Shown piece by piece: positions 18,459 through 27,804 of a stretch of 64,000 nt of DNA. The DNA comes from Pseudomonas sp. FP2335. Lineage in GTDB: Bacteria; Pseudomonadota; Gammaproteobacteria; Pseudomonadales; Pseudomonadaceae. Below the pieces are notes generated by a model, which had not been told where the DNA came from, made no database searches, and worked only from the letters and a program-made list of their open reading frames with translations. The stretch spans positions 4,671,501 to 4,735,500 of the forward strand of contig NZ_CP117437.1 of NCBI RefSeq assembly GCF_030687535.1, in the 5' to 3' direction. Position 1 is the first letter of the stretch, and every line of letters begins with the position of its first letter. The translations under genes were made by a program, and so were the position numbers.

Positions 18459-18929
18459 ATGACCCAGGTAACCAACACCCCGTACGAAGCCCTTGAAGTC
18501 GGCCAGACCGCCAGCTACAGCAAATTGGTGGAAGAGCGCGACATCCAGCTGTTCGCCGCGATGTCCGGTGACCACAACCCGGTGCACCTGGACGCCGAAT
18601 ACGCCAAGGCGACCATGTTCAAGGAGCGTATCGCCCACGGCATGTTCAGCGGTGCCCTGATCAGCGCGGCGGTAGCCTGCGAATTGCCTGGGCCGGGCAC
18701 TATCTATATCGGCCAGCAGATGAGCTTTCAGAAGCCGGTGAAGATCGGCGACACCCTGACCGTGCGCCTGGAAATTCTCGAAAAACTGCCGAAATTCCGC
18801 GTACGCATCGCCACGCGGGTGTTCAACCAGCGCGATGAGTTGGTGGTGGATGGTGAAGCGGAGATTCTGGCGCCGCGCAAGCAGCAGGTGGTGACGCTGA
18901 CCGAATTGCCGCCGATCAGCATTGGCTGA
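18459..18929 (+). CDS. phaJ1: (R)-specific enoyl-CoA hydratase PhaJ1
   Basis: Hydrates trans-2-enoyl-CoA to (R)-3-hydroxyacyl-CoA, linking beta-oxidation to polyhydroxyalkanoate synthesis. The 156-residue length equals P. aeruginosa PhaJ1. The single MaoC-like hot-dog domain holds the catalytic Asp38 and His43 in SGDHNPVHLD. The C-terminus ELPPISIG also matches PhaJ1. It lies 57 bp after the hydrolase gene, probably in one transcript. Confidence in family and subclass is high. Confidence 0.93.
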   Translation: MTQVTNTPYEALEVGQTASYSKLVEERDIQLFAAMSGDHNPVHLDAEYAKATMFKERIAHGMFSGALISAAVACELPGPGTIYIGQQMSFQKPVKIGDTLTVRLEILEKLPKFRVRIATRVFNQRDELVVDGEAEILAPRKQQVVTLTELPPISIG

Positions 18930-18945
18930 AATCTACACAATACAA

Positions 18946-19036
18946 ATGTGGGAGCGGGCTTGCCCGCGAAAGCGGTGGATCAGTCACCAACACTGTGACT
19001 GAAAGACCGCATTCGCGAGCAAGCCCGCTCCCACAT
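18946..19036. repeat. REPIN after phaJ1
   Basis: ATGTGGGAGCGGGCTTGCCC and inverse, inner arms GCGAAAGCGGTG-type; located between convergent genes. Confidence 0.85.
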
Positions 19037-19053
19037 TCGTTACAGCGTAAGGC

Positions 19054-19521
19054 TTACGACTGGGCGCGAGCCTGGTTACGCAGCGCCTTCACCTGGTCAT
19101 GGTTACGTTGCACGCCGTGGTACTGACGCTCAACCAGGTCACGAATGCCCAACAGGTTGTGCTTGTTGATCTTCTCGATCGCTTCTTTGTAAGCCTTCAG
19201 TGCGTGGTCTTCACCGCGCTCGGCTTCGTTCAGTACCGCCTCTTCATCCTTGCCGGTGAGCATCGACTTCACGTCGACCCAGCCACGGTGCAGTGCGCCG
19301 GCAACGCTGCCGGAATCTTCCGGATCGCCACCCAAGGCACGCACGGCAGTCTTCAGCTCGGCAGCAGCGGTGGCGCAGTCGGCGGAACGCTTGGCGAACA
19401 GCGCTTTAAGCTCTGGGTGCTTGATGTCTTCAGCGCACTCTTTGAAACCCTTTTGACCGTCGATGCTGGTTTCAATCAGGTAGTTCAGTACGGAGATCGA
19501 TTCTTTAGTGATGTCAGTCAT
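19054..19521 (-). CDS. DUF2383 (PA2169-type) four-helix protein
   Basis: 155-residue, all-helical ferritin-like-fold protein of the PA2169/DUF2383 family. It begins MTDITKESISVLNYLIETSIDGQKGF, the usual family start, with conserved GxLHRGWxDxK (GALHRGWVDVKSMLTG) and a late ERGEDHALKAYKEA. Members are associated with stress and stationary phase, but no activity is established. Monocistronic; promoter region is AT-rich. Confidence 0.88.
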   Translation of the reverse strand: MTDITKESISVLNYLIETSIDGQKGFKECAEDIKHPELKALFAKRSADCATAAAELKTAVRALGGDPEDSGSVAGALHRGWVDVKSMLTGKDEEAVLNEAERGEDHALKAYKEAIEKINKHNLLGIRDLVERQYHGVQRNHDQVKALRNQARAQS

Positions 19522-19725
19522 TTTTCAATTCCTTGTACGGGTTAAGAGGTTGTCTTAATGATTGCAGCGCCCGTGCCAGTTTTTTCAATAACAACTTTTC
19601 CTTTGTTTTCAATAACTTAAAAATATTTGAACCATCTGTATGTACGTTATTTGCATGATCTGTCAATTGGCCTTCATGCAGAATGCCTGTATTTTCAGGG
19701 CTCTCGACTCATTCGTCTGAAGCCC

Positions 19726-19962
19726 ATGAACCCCGAAAAACTCGAACTGCTGATCACCCGCCAAATGCCCTTCGGCAAGTACAAGGGCCGGATCATCGCC
19801 GACCTGCCCGGCCCCTACCTGAACTGGTTTGCCCGAGAAGGTTTCCCCCACGGCGAACTGGGTGGGCTGCTGGCATTGATGCAGGAAATCGACAGCAACG
19901 GCCTGGCCGAATTGCTCGAACCGTTGCGCGTAAAACACGGCAAGCCCGCCCCCCGCCATTAA
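19726..19962 (+). CDS. DUF3820 family protein
   Basis: 78-residue protein dominated by the family signature MPFGKYKGRIIADLPGPYLNWFAREGFP (given here only as a description, about residues 13-40). This motif also occurs in parts of exonuclease-type proteins. The ATG at 19726 starts MNPEKLELLITRQ as in relatives; the ribosome site is weak. It is followed after 14 bp by the aminotransferase gene and may be cotranscribed. Function unknown. Confidence 0.82.
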   Translation: MNPEKLELLITRQMPFGKYKGRIIADLPGPYLNWFAREGFPHGELGGLLALMQEIDSNGLAELLEPLRVKHGKPAPRH

Positions 19963-19976
19963 GAAAGAACCCCGCC

Positions 19977-21152
19977 ATGCCAAGGAATGCCGATAACGAG
20001 CAACACTGGACCGCCATCGCCAGGCGCTATGAGCTGGAGCCTGGCCCGATCAATCTGGAAAACGGCTATTTCGGACGCATGAGCCGCGTCGTGCGCGCGC
20101 AGTATCTGGAACACGTGGCGTTTATCAACCGCAGCAATTCCCTGCATGTGCGCCAGCGTTTCGAGCAGGGCGAAAACGTCGAGATCCGCCGCCAACTGGC
20201 TGGGCTGATCAACGTCGACCCCGAGTCGGTCGCCTTCACCCGCAACGCCACCGAGGCCTTGCAGTCGCTGATCCGTAACTACAACCGCCTGGAGCCGGGG
20301 GATCAGGTGTTGATCAGTGACCTGGAGTACGACACGGTCAAAGGCGCCATGCGCTGGTTGGCCGGGGTTCGCGGCGTGGAGGTGATCGAACTGTCCCACG
20401 CGCACCCGGCGAGTTTCGACAGCCTGCTGCGCACATACCGCGATGCGTTCGCGCAATACCCACGTTTAAAGCTGATGGCGCTGACCCACGTCACCCATCG
20501 CACTGGCCTGGTGATGCCGGTCGAGGCGATCGCCAAGGCGGCGCGTGAATATGATGTGGATGTGATCCTCGACGGCGCTCACGCCCTGGGCCAGATCGAC
20601 TTCAACCTCGCCGAACTGGGCATTCAGTTCGCCGGTTTCAATCTGCACAAATGGATCGGCGCGCCGCTGACCCTGGGTTTTCTGTACATCGCGCCCGAGC
20701 GCCTGGCCGACATCGACCCGGACATGGGCGAGTTTCACTACCCGCCCAGCGACGTGCGCGCACGCACGTCCTACAGCACACCGAATTTTCCGGCGCTGAT
20801 GACCTTGCCCTTGGTGTTTGAGGAGCATCGAAGCCTGGGAGGCTCGGCGGCCAAGGGCGCGCGGGTGAATTACCTGCGTGACCTGTGGGTGAGCAAGGTG
20901 CGGCCGTTGGCGGGGGTTGAGGTGCTGACGTCGGATGATCCGCGCCTGTATTGCGGGATTACGGCGTTCAAGTTTGTCGGAAGGGACCAGCAGGTGATGG
21001 CAGATCGTTTACTCAAGGACTACAACCTGTTTACCACCACACGGGTGGGCGCGGCGTTTGGGACCTGCATTCGGGTGACGCCGGGGTTGGTCACGTCGGC
21101 CGCGGACATCAATGCCTTGGTCACCGCCATCGCCGAACTCAACGCCGATTAA
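19977..21152 (+). CDS. Class V aminotransferase (IscS/isopenicillin-N-epimerase-like)
   Basis: 391-residue pyridoxal-phosphate enzyme of fold type I. NATEAL (phosphate-binding region) is near 83-88 and DGAHALGQIDF holds the cofactor-binding Asp. The Schiff-base lysine sits in GFNLHKWIGAPLTLG near residue 224. Residues resemble the isopenicillin N epimerase/kynureninase-like subgroup, so an epimerase or C-S/C-N lyase is possible. Preceded closely by the DUF3820 gene and followed by a REPIN. Substrate not predictable. Confidence 0.87.
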   Translation: MPRNADNEQHWTAIARRYELEPGPINLENGYFGRMSRVVRAQYLEHVAFINRSNSLHVRQRFEQGENVEIRRQLAGLINVDPESVAFTRNATEALQSLIRNYNRLEPGDQVLISDLEYDTVKGAMRWLAGVRGVEVIELSHAHPASFDSLLRTYRDAFAQYPRLKLMALTHVTHRTGLVMPVEAIAKAAREYDVDVILDGAHALGQIDFNLAELGIQFAGFNLHKWIGAPLTLGFLYIAPERLADIDPDMGEFHYPPSDVRARTSYSTPNFPALMTLPLVFEEHRSLGGSAAKGARVNYLRDLWVSKVRPLAGVEVLTSDDPRLYCGITAFKFVGRDQQVMADRLLKDYNLFTTTRVGAAFGTCIRVTPGLVTSAADINALVTAIAELNAD

Positions 21153-21155
21153 AAC

Positions 21156-21244
21156 TGTGGGAGCGGGCTTGCTCGCGAATGCGGTGTGTCAGCAATACAT
21201 CTGCAAGCTGAACCACCGCATTCGCGAGCAACCCCGCTCCCACA
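21156..21244. repeat. REPIN after the aminotransferase gene
   Basis: TGTGGGAGCGGGCTTGCTCG and a near-perfect inverse (one G-to-C-side change, GCAACCCCGC) between convergent genes. Confidence 0.83.
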
Positions 21245-21297
21245 CAAACCCATTCCAACTCAAGGAGTTACGCCGACCTGAGAGGTTTTCTGCAGGC

Positions 21298-21330
21298 AAA
21301 AAAAAGCGGCACACCGACCAAGTGCACCGC
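21298..21330 (-). terminator. Probable terminator of the zwf-pgl-eda operon
   Basis: On the minus strand a GCGGTGCAC / GTGTGCCGC stem with two mismatched positions is followed by eight T. Confidence 0.6.
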
Positions 21331-21373
21331 AAAAATGCCGTCAAGCACAGCAACAACGATTCGATGAATCAGA

Positions 21374-22039
21374 TCAATCCAGCAGCGCCAGCGCCTCGGC
21401 GGTGACTTCCTGAATGCGGGCCCAGTCGCCGTTCTTGATCCACTCAGGATCAAGCATCCAGCTACCGCCCACGCACATCACGTTTTTCAACGCCATGTAG
21501 CTTTTGATGTTGGCCGGACCAACGCCGCCGGTCGGGCAGAATTTCACTTCGCCAAACGGGCCGCCCAGGGCCTTGATTGCCGCGACGCCGCCGCTGACTT
21601 CAGCCGGGAACAGCTTGAAGCGGCGATAACCCAGCGCATAGCCTTCCATGATCCCGGAGGCGTTGCTGATGCCCGGCAGCAGCGGGATTGCGCTGTGTAC
21701 CGAGGCTTCCAGCAGGTCGCGGGTGATGCCTGGGGTGACGATAAATTGCGAGCCGGCGACTTCGGCCGCTTCGAGCATATGGCGATCCAGCACGGTGCCA
21801 GCACCGGTGCACAGTTCCGGGCGTTGCTCGCGCAGCACCTGAATGGCCTTGAGGCCGTACTGCGAACGCAGGGTCACTTCCAGCGCGGTCAAACCACCGG
21901 CGGCCAGGGCATCGGCCAGCGGCAGGATGTCCTGTTCGCGGGCGATGGTGATCACCGGCAGGATCCGCGCCTTGGCGCAGAGGCTGTCGATCAGGGCAAC
22001 TTTATCCGCCATGGACACGGTCGGTTGAGGGCTTTTCAT
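21374..22039 (-). CDS. eda: KDPG aldolase (2-keto-3-deoxy-6-phosphogluconate aldolase)
   Basis: Splits KDPG into pyruvate and glyceraldehyde-3-phosphate, the last Entner-Doudoroff step. The protein is 221 residues. The Schiff-base Lys142 is in RRFKLFPAE and the catalytic Glu54 in TALEVTLRS; TPG and GGV phosphate-binding loops are visible. The ATG at 22039 was chosen for the AAGGA nine bases upstream. Two in-frame ATGs at 22060 and 22066 would sit over the pgl stop. Last gene of zwf-pgl-eda, which HexR represses in pseudomonads. Confidence 0.95.
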   Translation of the reverse strand: MKSPQPTVSMADKVALIDSLCAKARILPVITIAREQDILPLADALAAGGLTALEVTLRSQYGLKAIQVLREQRPELCTGAGTVLDRHMLEAAEVAGSQFIVTPGITRDLLEASVHSAIPLLPGISNASGIMEGYALGYRRFKLFPAEVSGGVAAIKALGGPFGEVKFCPTGGVGPANIKSYMALKNVMCVGGSWMLDPEWIKNGDWARIQEVTAEALALLD

Positions 22040-22056
22040 AGCGGCTGATCCTTGGC

Positions 22057-22770
22057 TCATGGGCACCAGTAAATCTCTAATGTGGGTTGCAAAAACGCGC
22101 GAATCGGCATGGCAGCGATGTCGTCACCGGCCAGTGCAGCGCTCAAGGTCGTCAATTTCGAACTGCCGGAAATCGACAGTACGGTGTAGTTCGCCGAAGC
22201 CAGCAGCGCGCGACTCATGGTCAGGCGCTGGTGGGGTACGGTCGGCGCCAGCATCGGCCAGCAACGGCGCGTGCCGTCCGGCTGCAAGGCTTCGCTCAGG
22301 TTCGGGCTGTTGGGAAACAGCGACGCGGTGTGACCGTCATCGCCCATGCCCAGCACCAACACGTCAATCGCCGGCAATTCCGCCAGCAGGCGATCGGCCT
22401 GCTCGGCAGCGTCTTCAAGATTGGCCGCGGCGCTGTACAGGCTCAGGAATTTGGCCTTGGCCGCCGGGCCTTGCAGCAAGTATTGCTTGAGCAGACCGGC
22501 GTTGCTGTCGGCGTGTTCCACCGGCACCCAGCGTTCGTCGGCCAGGGTGATCGTCACCTTGGACCAGTCCAGGCCTTGCTTGGCCAGGTTCTGGAAAAAC
22601 GCCACGGGGCTACGGCCACCGGACACCACCAACGTGGCTTCGCCACGGGCGCTGATGGCCGCACGCAATTGCTCGGCCACATCATTGGCCAGGCCTTGCG
22701 CCAACAGCACCGGCGTGCGGTACTCGTGCGGCGTGACGCCCTGGGGCAGTTTCAAATCAGATATCGCCAT
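22057..22770 (-). CDS. pgl: 6-phosphogluconolactonase
   Basis: Hydrolyses 6-phosphogluconolactone to 6-phosphogluconate. The protein is 237 residues, DevB/SOL type, with VVSGGRSP (phosphate loop), LADERWVP and the catalytic-region [13 protein letters not shown]. Its start overlaps the last 14 bases of zwf, indicating translational coupling, and its stop lies 17 bp before eda. Confidence 0.95.
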   Translation of the reverse strand: MAISDLKLPQGVTPHEYRTPVLLAQGLANDVAEQLRAAISARGEATLVVSGGRSPVAFFQNLAKQGLDWSKVTITLADERWVPVEHADSNAGLLKQYLLQGPAAKAKFLSLYSAAANLEDAAEQADRLLAELPAIDVLVLGMGDDGHTASLFPNSPNLSEALQPDGTRRCWPMLAPTVPHQRLTMSRALLASANYTVLSISGSSKLTTLSAALAGDDIAAMPIRAFLQPTLEIYWCP

Positions 22771-24223
22771 ACCACGACCTCCCATCCCGCGTGATCAGTG
22801 CAATGGAGCTCATCGGCCCCCAGGAACCCGCCGCGTACGGCTTGGGCGCATCACCGGATTTTTTCCACCCGGCGATCAACTGGTCACACCACTTCCACGC
22901 GGCTTCGATTTCATCTTTACGCACAAACAGGTTCTGATTGCCGCGCATCACTTCGAGCAACAACCGCTCGTAGGCATCGGGAATCCGTGCGCTGCGATAG
23001 GTGTCGGAAAAATTCAGTTGCAGCGGCCCGCTGCGCAGTTGCATGCCCTTGTCCAGGCCCTGCTCCTTGGTCATCACACGCAAGGAAATACCTTCGTCCG
23101 GTTGCAGGCGGATGATCAGCTTGTTGCTGATCTGCAAGCGCTGCTCGGGGGCGAAGATGTAGTGGGACGGTTCCTTGAAGTGGATAACGATCTGCGACAG
23201 CTTTTGTGGCATGCGCTTGCCGGTGCGCAAGTAGAACGGCACCCCGGCCCAACGCCAGTTGCGGATGTCGGCACGCAGGGCGACGAAGGTCTCGGTGTCG
23301 CTCTGGGTGTTGGAATTCTCTTCTTCGAGGTAACCCGGCACCGGCTTGCCAGCGCTGTAGCCGGCGATGTACTGGCCGCGCACAACCTGGGTGGTCAGGC
23401 CTTCCGGGCTGATCGGCGCCAGGGCCTTGAGCACCTTGACCTTCTCGTCACGGATACTGTCGGCGGACAGGTCAGCCGGCGGGTCCATGGCGATCAGGCA
23501 AAGCAGTTGCAGCAGGTGGTTCTGGATCATGTCGCGCAGCTGGCCGGCCTTGTCGAAGTAGCCCCAACGGCCTTCGATGCCAACCTGCTCGGCGACAGTG
23601 ATTTCCACGTGGGAAATGTAGTTCTGGTTCCACTGGGTTTCGAACAGGCTGTTGGCGAAACGCAGGGCGATCAGGTTCTGGACGGTTTCTTTGCCCAGGT
23701 AGTGGTCGATGCGGTAGGTGCGGTTTTCCGGGAAGAACTGCGCCACGGCATCGTTGACCTTGCGCGAGGATTCCAGGTCCGAGCCGATGGGTTTTTCCAG
23801 CACCACGCGGGTGTTTTCCGCCAGGCCGGCCTTGGCCAGGTTTTCGCAGATCGCGCCGTACACCGCCGCCGGGGTGGCGAAGTAGGCGATCAAGCGTTGC
23901 TCGCTGCCGACTTTTTCCGCCAGGGCGGTGTAGTCGTCAGCGTTTTTGAAGTCAACGTGAACGTAGGTCAGGCGCGCCAGGAAACGCTGGGCGATGCTTT
24001 CGTCCAGTTCCTTGCCGACGTAGCTGCGCAGTTCTTTTTCGATATGGGCCAGGTGCTGTTGCTCGGTCCCGGCTTCACGGGCCAGGGCCAGGATGCGGGT
24101 GTCGTCGTGCAAGAGCCCGGCGCCATCGAGTTGATAGAGGGCAGGAAATAACTTGCGCAGCGCCAGATCACCCAAGGCGCCAAACAGGGCAAAGGTGCAG
24201 GGTTCTACGGTTATCGAAGGCAT
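22757..24223 (-). CDS. zwf: Glucose-6-phosphate 1-dehydrogenase
   Basis: Oxidises glucose-6-phosphate to the lactone, giving NAD(P)H for redox balance and the Entner-Doudoroff cycle. The protein is 488 residues. The nucleotide-binding FGALGDLA is near 14-21 and the substrate signature RIDHYLGKE at 171-179, with catalytic-region His174; GYF and LRTGKRM blocks follow. The leader has no good Shine-Dalgarno sequence but carries an Hfq/Crc-type motif. A HexR-like palindrome lies in the 209-bp gap to the divergent hexR gene. Confidence 0.96.
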   Translation of the reverse strand: MPSITVEPCTFALFGALGDLALRKLFPALYQLDGAGLLHDDTRILALAREAGTEQQHLAHIEKELRSYVGKELDESIAQRFLARLTYVHVDFKNADDYTALAEKVGSEQRLIAYFATPAAVYGAICENLAKAGLAENTRVVLEKPIGSDLESSRKVNDAVAQFFPENRTYRIDHYLGKETVQNLIALRFANSLFETQWNQNYISHVEITVAEQVGIEGRWGYFDKAGQLRDMIQNHLLQLLCLIAMDPPADLSADSIRDEKVKVLKALAPISPEGLTTQVVRGQYIAGYSAGKPVPGYLEEENSNTQSDTETFVALRADIRNWRWAGVPFYLRTGKRMPQKLSQIVIHFKEPSHYIFAPEQRLQISNKLIIRLQPDEGISLRVMTKEQGLDKGMQLRSGPLQLNFSDTYRSARIPDAYERLLLEVMRGNQNLFVRKDEIEAAWKWCDQLIAGWKKSGDAPKPYAAGSWGPMSSIALITRDGRSWYGDI

Positions 24224-24228
24224 GATGT

Positions 24229-24236
24229 TTGTTCTT
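24229..24236 (-). promoter_or_regulatory. Hfq/Crc-type CA motif in the zwf leader
   Basis: AAGAACAA on the coding strand, five bases before the zwf ATG, matches AAnAAnAA and occupies the place of the ribosome-binding site. Confidence 0.5.
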
Positions 24237-24288
24237 TTATCAAGTTAAGCTACAAATACCTTTTTTCAAGGCATCACTCAAGGAAAAA

Positions 24289-24304
24289 TGTAGTAATAAC
24301 CACA
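24289..24304. promoter_or_regulatory. HexR operator candidate
   Basis: TGTAGTAATAACCACA is an imperfect palindrome resembling the HexR consensus (TGTAAT-AT-rich-ATTACA type; TTGT-N-ACAA outer bases on the opposite strand). Located between zwf and hexR, where HexR binds in P. putida. KDPG releases HexR there. Confidence 0.65.
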
Positions 24305-24432
24305 ACATTTTCCCGAAATACGCATTGCGAGTGGTGGTGTTCAGCTACCCTCAGTAGGATAGGCCACCGCAAAAGACCACTGGTCGATTGGTTGCCACCC
24401 TCATTTGCATCGTCGCCCGAAGGAAAGACTGA

Positions 24433-25302
24433 ATGGACCGCGTGCGAAATCTTCTGGAACAGATCCAGAACCGCCTCGAAGAATTGAACAAGGCCGAGAA
24501 AAAAGTCGCCGAGGTCATCCTGCTCAACCCGCAGCAGGCGACCCGCTTCTCTATCGCCGCCCTCGCCCAAGCCGCCTCGGTCAGTGAACCGACGGTCAAC
24601 CGTTTCTGCCGTTCGTTCGGCGTCAGCGGCTACCCTGAACTGAAACTGCAACTGGCGCAAAGCCTGGCCAGCGGTGCTGCGTATGTCAGCCGCGCCGTGG
24701 AGGCCGATGATAACCCCGAGGCCTACACCCAGAAGATCTTTGGCAGCGCCATCGCATCCCTGGACAGCGCCTGCCAGGCCCTGGACCCGAACTTGATCAG
24801 CAAGGCCGTGGACCTGCTGATCCAGGCGCGGCAGATCCACTTCTTCGGCCTCGGCGCTTCGGCACCTGTGGCGATGGACGCGCTGCACAAGTTCTTCCGC
24901 TTCAACCTGTCGGTCACCGCCCACGCGGACGTGCTGATGCAGCGCATGATCGCGTCGGTGGCGCATACGGGCGAGCTGTTCGTGATCATTTCCTACACCG
25001 GGCGTACCCGTGAGCTGGTGGAAGTGGCACGTATCGCCCGCAGCAACGGCGCCTCGGTGCTGGGCGTGACCGCCGAGAACTCACCATTGGCCAAGGCCAG
25101 TACGGTGAGCCTGAATATTCCACTGCCGGAAGATACGGACATCTATATGCCGATGACCTCGCGGATCATTCAGTTGACGGTGCTGGATGTGCTGGCGACA
25201 GGCATGACGCTGCGCCGTGGGGTGGATTTCCAGCCCCATCTGCGCAAGATCAAAGAGAGCTTGAATGACAGCCGGTATCCGGTTGGCGATGAGTTCAACT
25301 AA
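24433..25302 (+). CDS. hexR: Transcriptional regulator HexR
   Basis: RpiR-family repressor of glucose catabolism. The protein is 289 residues. The N-terminal helix-turn-helix (about 30-75) includes [24 protein letters not shown], and the sugar-isomerase (SIS) domain (about 120-260) includes [10 protein letters not shown] and SYTGRTRE. In pseudomonads it represses zwf-pgl-eda, edd-glk and gapA until KDPG binds the SIS domain. Divergent from zwf with a candidate operator in between. The ATG follows AAGGAAAGACTGA. Confidence 0.95.
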   Translation: MDRVRNLLEQIQNRLEELNKAEKKVAEVILLNPQQATRFSIAALAQAASVSEPTVNRFCRSFGVSGYPELKLQLAQSLASGAAYVSRAVEADDNPEAYTQKIFGSAIASLDSACQALDPNLISKAVDLLIQARQIHFFGLGASAPVAMDALHKFFRFNLSVTAHADVLMQRMIASVAHTGELFVIISYTGRTRELVEVARIARSNGASVLGVTAENSPLAKASTVSLNIPLPEDTDIYMPMTSRIIQLTVLDVLATGMTLRRGVDFQPHLRKIKESLNDSRYPVGDEFN

Positions 25303-25334
25303 GGCTGGAATCTCTACCAGCTGTACCGGCCTCT

Positions 25335-25404
25335 TCGCGAGCAAGCCCGCTCCCACATTTTGATTTGTGAACACATTCAAATGTGGGAGCGGGCTTGCTC
25401 GCGA
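25335..25404. repeat. REP pair in inside-out order
   Basis: TCGCGAGCAAGCCCGCTCCC comes first and its inverse GGGAGCGGGCTTGCTCGCGA second, the reverse of the order in most other pairs here. Separates convergent hexR and the mutarotase gene and could act as a bidirectional terminator. Confidence 0.8.
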
Positions 25405-25424
25405 AGGGGCCCGCAGCCACACCG

Positions 25425-26270
25425 CTACACCCCAGCCCTGGCCTGCAGACTCAAATGCGCCCGTTCCCCCGGCGCCAGGCTCGCGCCGGCCATTGCCGAC
25501 TCCACGCACACAAACCCCGACGCCTCGTTGAAACTCACGCCCAACAGCGGCCGGCTGCCCGGATGCCACACCACGGTGTCGGCGCTGTCGCCGGTGTCGA
25601 TGCACAATTCGCGTTGCCAGGCGTGGTCCTTGAGCTGCAATTCCCCATCATGCTGGAACACCCGCTGGCATCCACCGTCCACCCGCAACTCACCTTCCTG
25701 CTGGCAAGCCTGGCGACTGAGCTGGTCATACCCTTGCGCCCCGTCGAGTCCAGACAGCGCTATCTCATCAACATGACCAATACGCCAGTAAGCATGCAAA
25801 GCATGGCTCAATTGGCACGGCAGCTCGTCCTGATGCTCGGTGCTCAGGCGCAGTTCCAGGGTGTCGCCCAGGTGTGCGTGCAGGTCGACCTGCCAATCGC
25901 ACAACTGCAGTTGCCAGTGCAGACGCACACCGTCGTCGTCAGTGCTGCTGTCGAGCAGTTTCCAGTCGATCAGCCGCGCCCAGCCGTGGGATGGCCACGC
26001 GTTCTCGCTGGGATGACGGCCATACCACGGCCAGCACACCGGCACGCCACCACGGATCGCGCCGACTTGCGGCCACTTCGCCGCACACCACAGCCAGGGT
26101 TTTTGCCCCGTGGGTTGAAAGTGCAACAGTTGCGCGCCCTGACGACTGAACACCGCCTGGCACAGCGGGTGGTCGATCACCAATACGTCGCGCATCTGAA
26201 AGCGCTCCCAGGCGAACACTGGACGTTCGCGCAGGGATTTGAAAAAGCGTTGCAGCGGTTGCTCATGCAT
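25425..26270 (-). CDS. D-hexose-6-phosphate mutarotase (YeaD-like)
   Basis: 281-residue aldose-1-epimerase-fold protein of the YeaD group, which interconverts alpha- and beta-glucose-6-phosphate. Typical blocks are GAQLLHFQP, GGVPVCWPWYG (substrate loop), SHGWAR, and the late DTVVWHPG and FVCVESA segments. Its place between hexR/zwf and oprB matches the glucose cluster of other pseudomonads (PA3185 position) and supports a role in feeding beta-G6P to Zwf. Confidence 0.9.
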   Translation of the reverse strand: MHEQPLQRFFKSLRERPVFAWERFQMRDVLVIDHPLCQAVFSRQGAQLLHFQPTGQKPWLWCAAKWPQVGAIRGGVPVCWPWYGRHPSENAWPSHGWARLIDWKLLDSSTDDDGVRLHWQLQLCDWQVDLHAHLGDTLELRLSTEHQDELPCQLSHALHAYWRIGHVDEIALSGLDGAQGYDQLSRQACQQEGELRVDGGCQRVFQHDGELQLKDHAWQRELCIDTGDSADTVVWHPGSRPLLGVSFNEASGFVCVESAMAGASLAPGERAHLSLQARAGV

Positions 26271-26305
26271 TTGCCACTGTCCTGAAGGTCTTCACAGTGC
26301 TGCGC

Positions 26306-26335
26306 AAAAAAAAGCGGATAGCCATGGCTACCCGC
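26306..26335 (-). terminator. Terminator of the gts-oprB transcript
   Basis: On the minus strand a GCGGGTAGCC / GGCTATCCGC stem is followed by eight T, 38 bp after the oprB stop. Confidence 0.8.
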
Positions 26336-26373
26336 AAAATGCGCACAGAGAGAAGGAGCTTATCGCAACAACG

Positions 26374-27720
26374 TTAGAACGTAGACTGAATTTTCAGGCC
26401 AGCCACCAACGCGTTGTCGACTTTGTCCACGCCGCCAGGTTGCACGACGTATTGCAGGTTAGGACGCACGGTCAGCCAGTTGGTGACGTGGAAACCGTAG
26501 TTGATTTCGAAGTTGTACTCGGTCTCGCGGATCGGCGTGTACAGCGGGTTGTCGTAGTCGCTCACGCCATTGGAGGCGTTGAGCAGCTCGGCGTTTTTCT
26601 TCACGTCATTGTTGACGTGCAGACGCGCCGCACCGATGCCGACGTCATCTTTTGGACGCGCGTCGAACGGACCTTTGTACACCAGCATCAACGACTGGTA
26701 GTTGTCGACGGTGTTGGTTTCCTTGTCGTGGAACGTGGCGTTGGCCGCGATGTTCAGACCACGGGAAGCGTCGCCGTTATGGGTGGTGAGTTGCTGTTGG
26801 GCAACGAACCAGTAGCCTTTCTTGCTGCTGTGGGTGCGGTAGTCCGCGCGTGTGGTAGCAGCATCGTTACCGTTCACGTCTTCACGCACGTCGGACGCCT
26901 CGGCGGCGCTTTTGTAGTAACCCACACGGTATTCGCCCGGCAGGTTGTTGACCTTCGGCGACCAGACCAATTCCACCGGGATTACAGTGCCCTTGGTACC
27001 GCTGCCGCTGAGCTTGAAGCCGTTACCGTGCTCCAGCTGCGACGGGTTCTGGTTGTACGCACCGATTTGCGCGTACAGCTCAGGCGTGATGTGGTACTTC
27101 ACGCGGATCGCAGCCTGGCTGACCGGCCAGTTGTACCAGGTGCTCACATAGTTACCGACCTGGGAACCGCAGAACGACAGGTTCTGGAAGTCGCACGGGA
27201 AGGTGTTGAAGTCTTCGCCTTCACCGAAGTAACCGAGCTTCACGTCCAACTTGTTGTCGAACATCTGGTGCTGGATCCAGAACTGGGTCAGACGCACCAT
27301 GTGGCCACGCCCGTAGACTTCCATCGACGAACTCAGCGTGCCGGCACGCGGGTCGCCGATACGATCGTTGGAGATGTTCTGGCCATTACGGTTGGTCAAC
27401 TGGATCTTGGCCTGGGTGTTGTCCCAGCCCCACAGTTTTTGCAGGTCCAGCGCGACGCCCAAGCCGAACTGGTCAGAGTAGCGACCGGTCTTGTCGGTGT
27501 TGTAGCCGCCGTGGGCGTTGTAGCCCATTTCACCTACGTAGTCAGCCTTGATATCGATACCTTGCTCGATCAGCTTGGTCCGTTCGCCGCCCCAATCGCC
27601 GGTCATCCACTTGGAATCGGCGCTGAATGCTTCGTCCGCCATCGCATTGGCGGACAAAACCAGGGCTGCTGCCGCTGACAGTTGGCAGATCAGCCGGGTA
27701 GTGTTGTGTTGCTTTTTCAT
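26374..27720 (-). CDS. oprB: Carbohydrate-selective porin OprB
   Basis: Outer-membrane glucose-inducible porin, 448 residues with a signal peptide cleaved about after residue 28 (SANAMA). The mature part is a 16-stranded beta barrel with alternating aromatic/hydrophobic strands, ending in the outer-membrane phenylalanine (KIQSTF). DWGGERTKL near the mature N-terminus is an OprB hallmark. It lies downstream of gtsABCD and supplies glucose to the periplasmic binding protein GtsA. Its own leader carries Hfq/Crc-type motifs. Confidence 0.95.
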   Translation of the reverse strand: MKKQHNTTRLICQLSAAAALVLSANAMADEAFSADSKWMTGDWGGERTKLIEQGIDIKADYVGEMGYNAHGGYNTDKTGRYSDQFGLGVALDLQKLWGWDNTQAKIQLTNRNGQNISNDRIGDPRAGTLSSSMEVYGRGHMVRLTQFWIQHQMFDNKLDVKLGYFGEGEDFNTFPCDFQNLSFCGSQVGNYVSTWYNWPVSQAAIRVKYHITPELYAQIGAYNQNPSQLEHGNGFKLSGSGTKGTVIPVELVWSPKVNNLPGEYRVGYYKSAAEASDVREDVNGNDAATTRADYRTHSSKKGYWFVAQQQLTTHNGDASRGLNIAANATFHDKETNTVDNYQSLMLVYKGPFDARPKDDVGIGAARLHVNNDVKKNAELLNASNGVSDYDNPLYTPIRETEYNFEINYGFHVTNWLTVRPNLQYVVQPGGVDKVDNALVAGLKIQSTF

Positions 27721-27736
27721 CCCTACATCCTCGTCT

Positions 27737-27747
27737 TTATTGTTATT
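27737..27747 (-). promoter_or_regulatory. Hfq/Crc-type CA motifs in the oprB leader
   Basis: Overlapping AATAACAA and AACAATAA on the coding strand, 17-27 bases upstream of the ATG, match AAnAAnAA. Confidence 0.5.
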
Positions 27748-27804
27748 AAACTGTTTTTATCTAACGCGGGTTACTTTTTTATTTAAAACAACAACTTATC
27801 TGCT

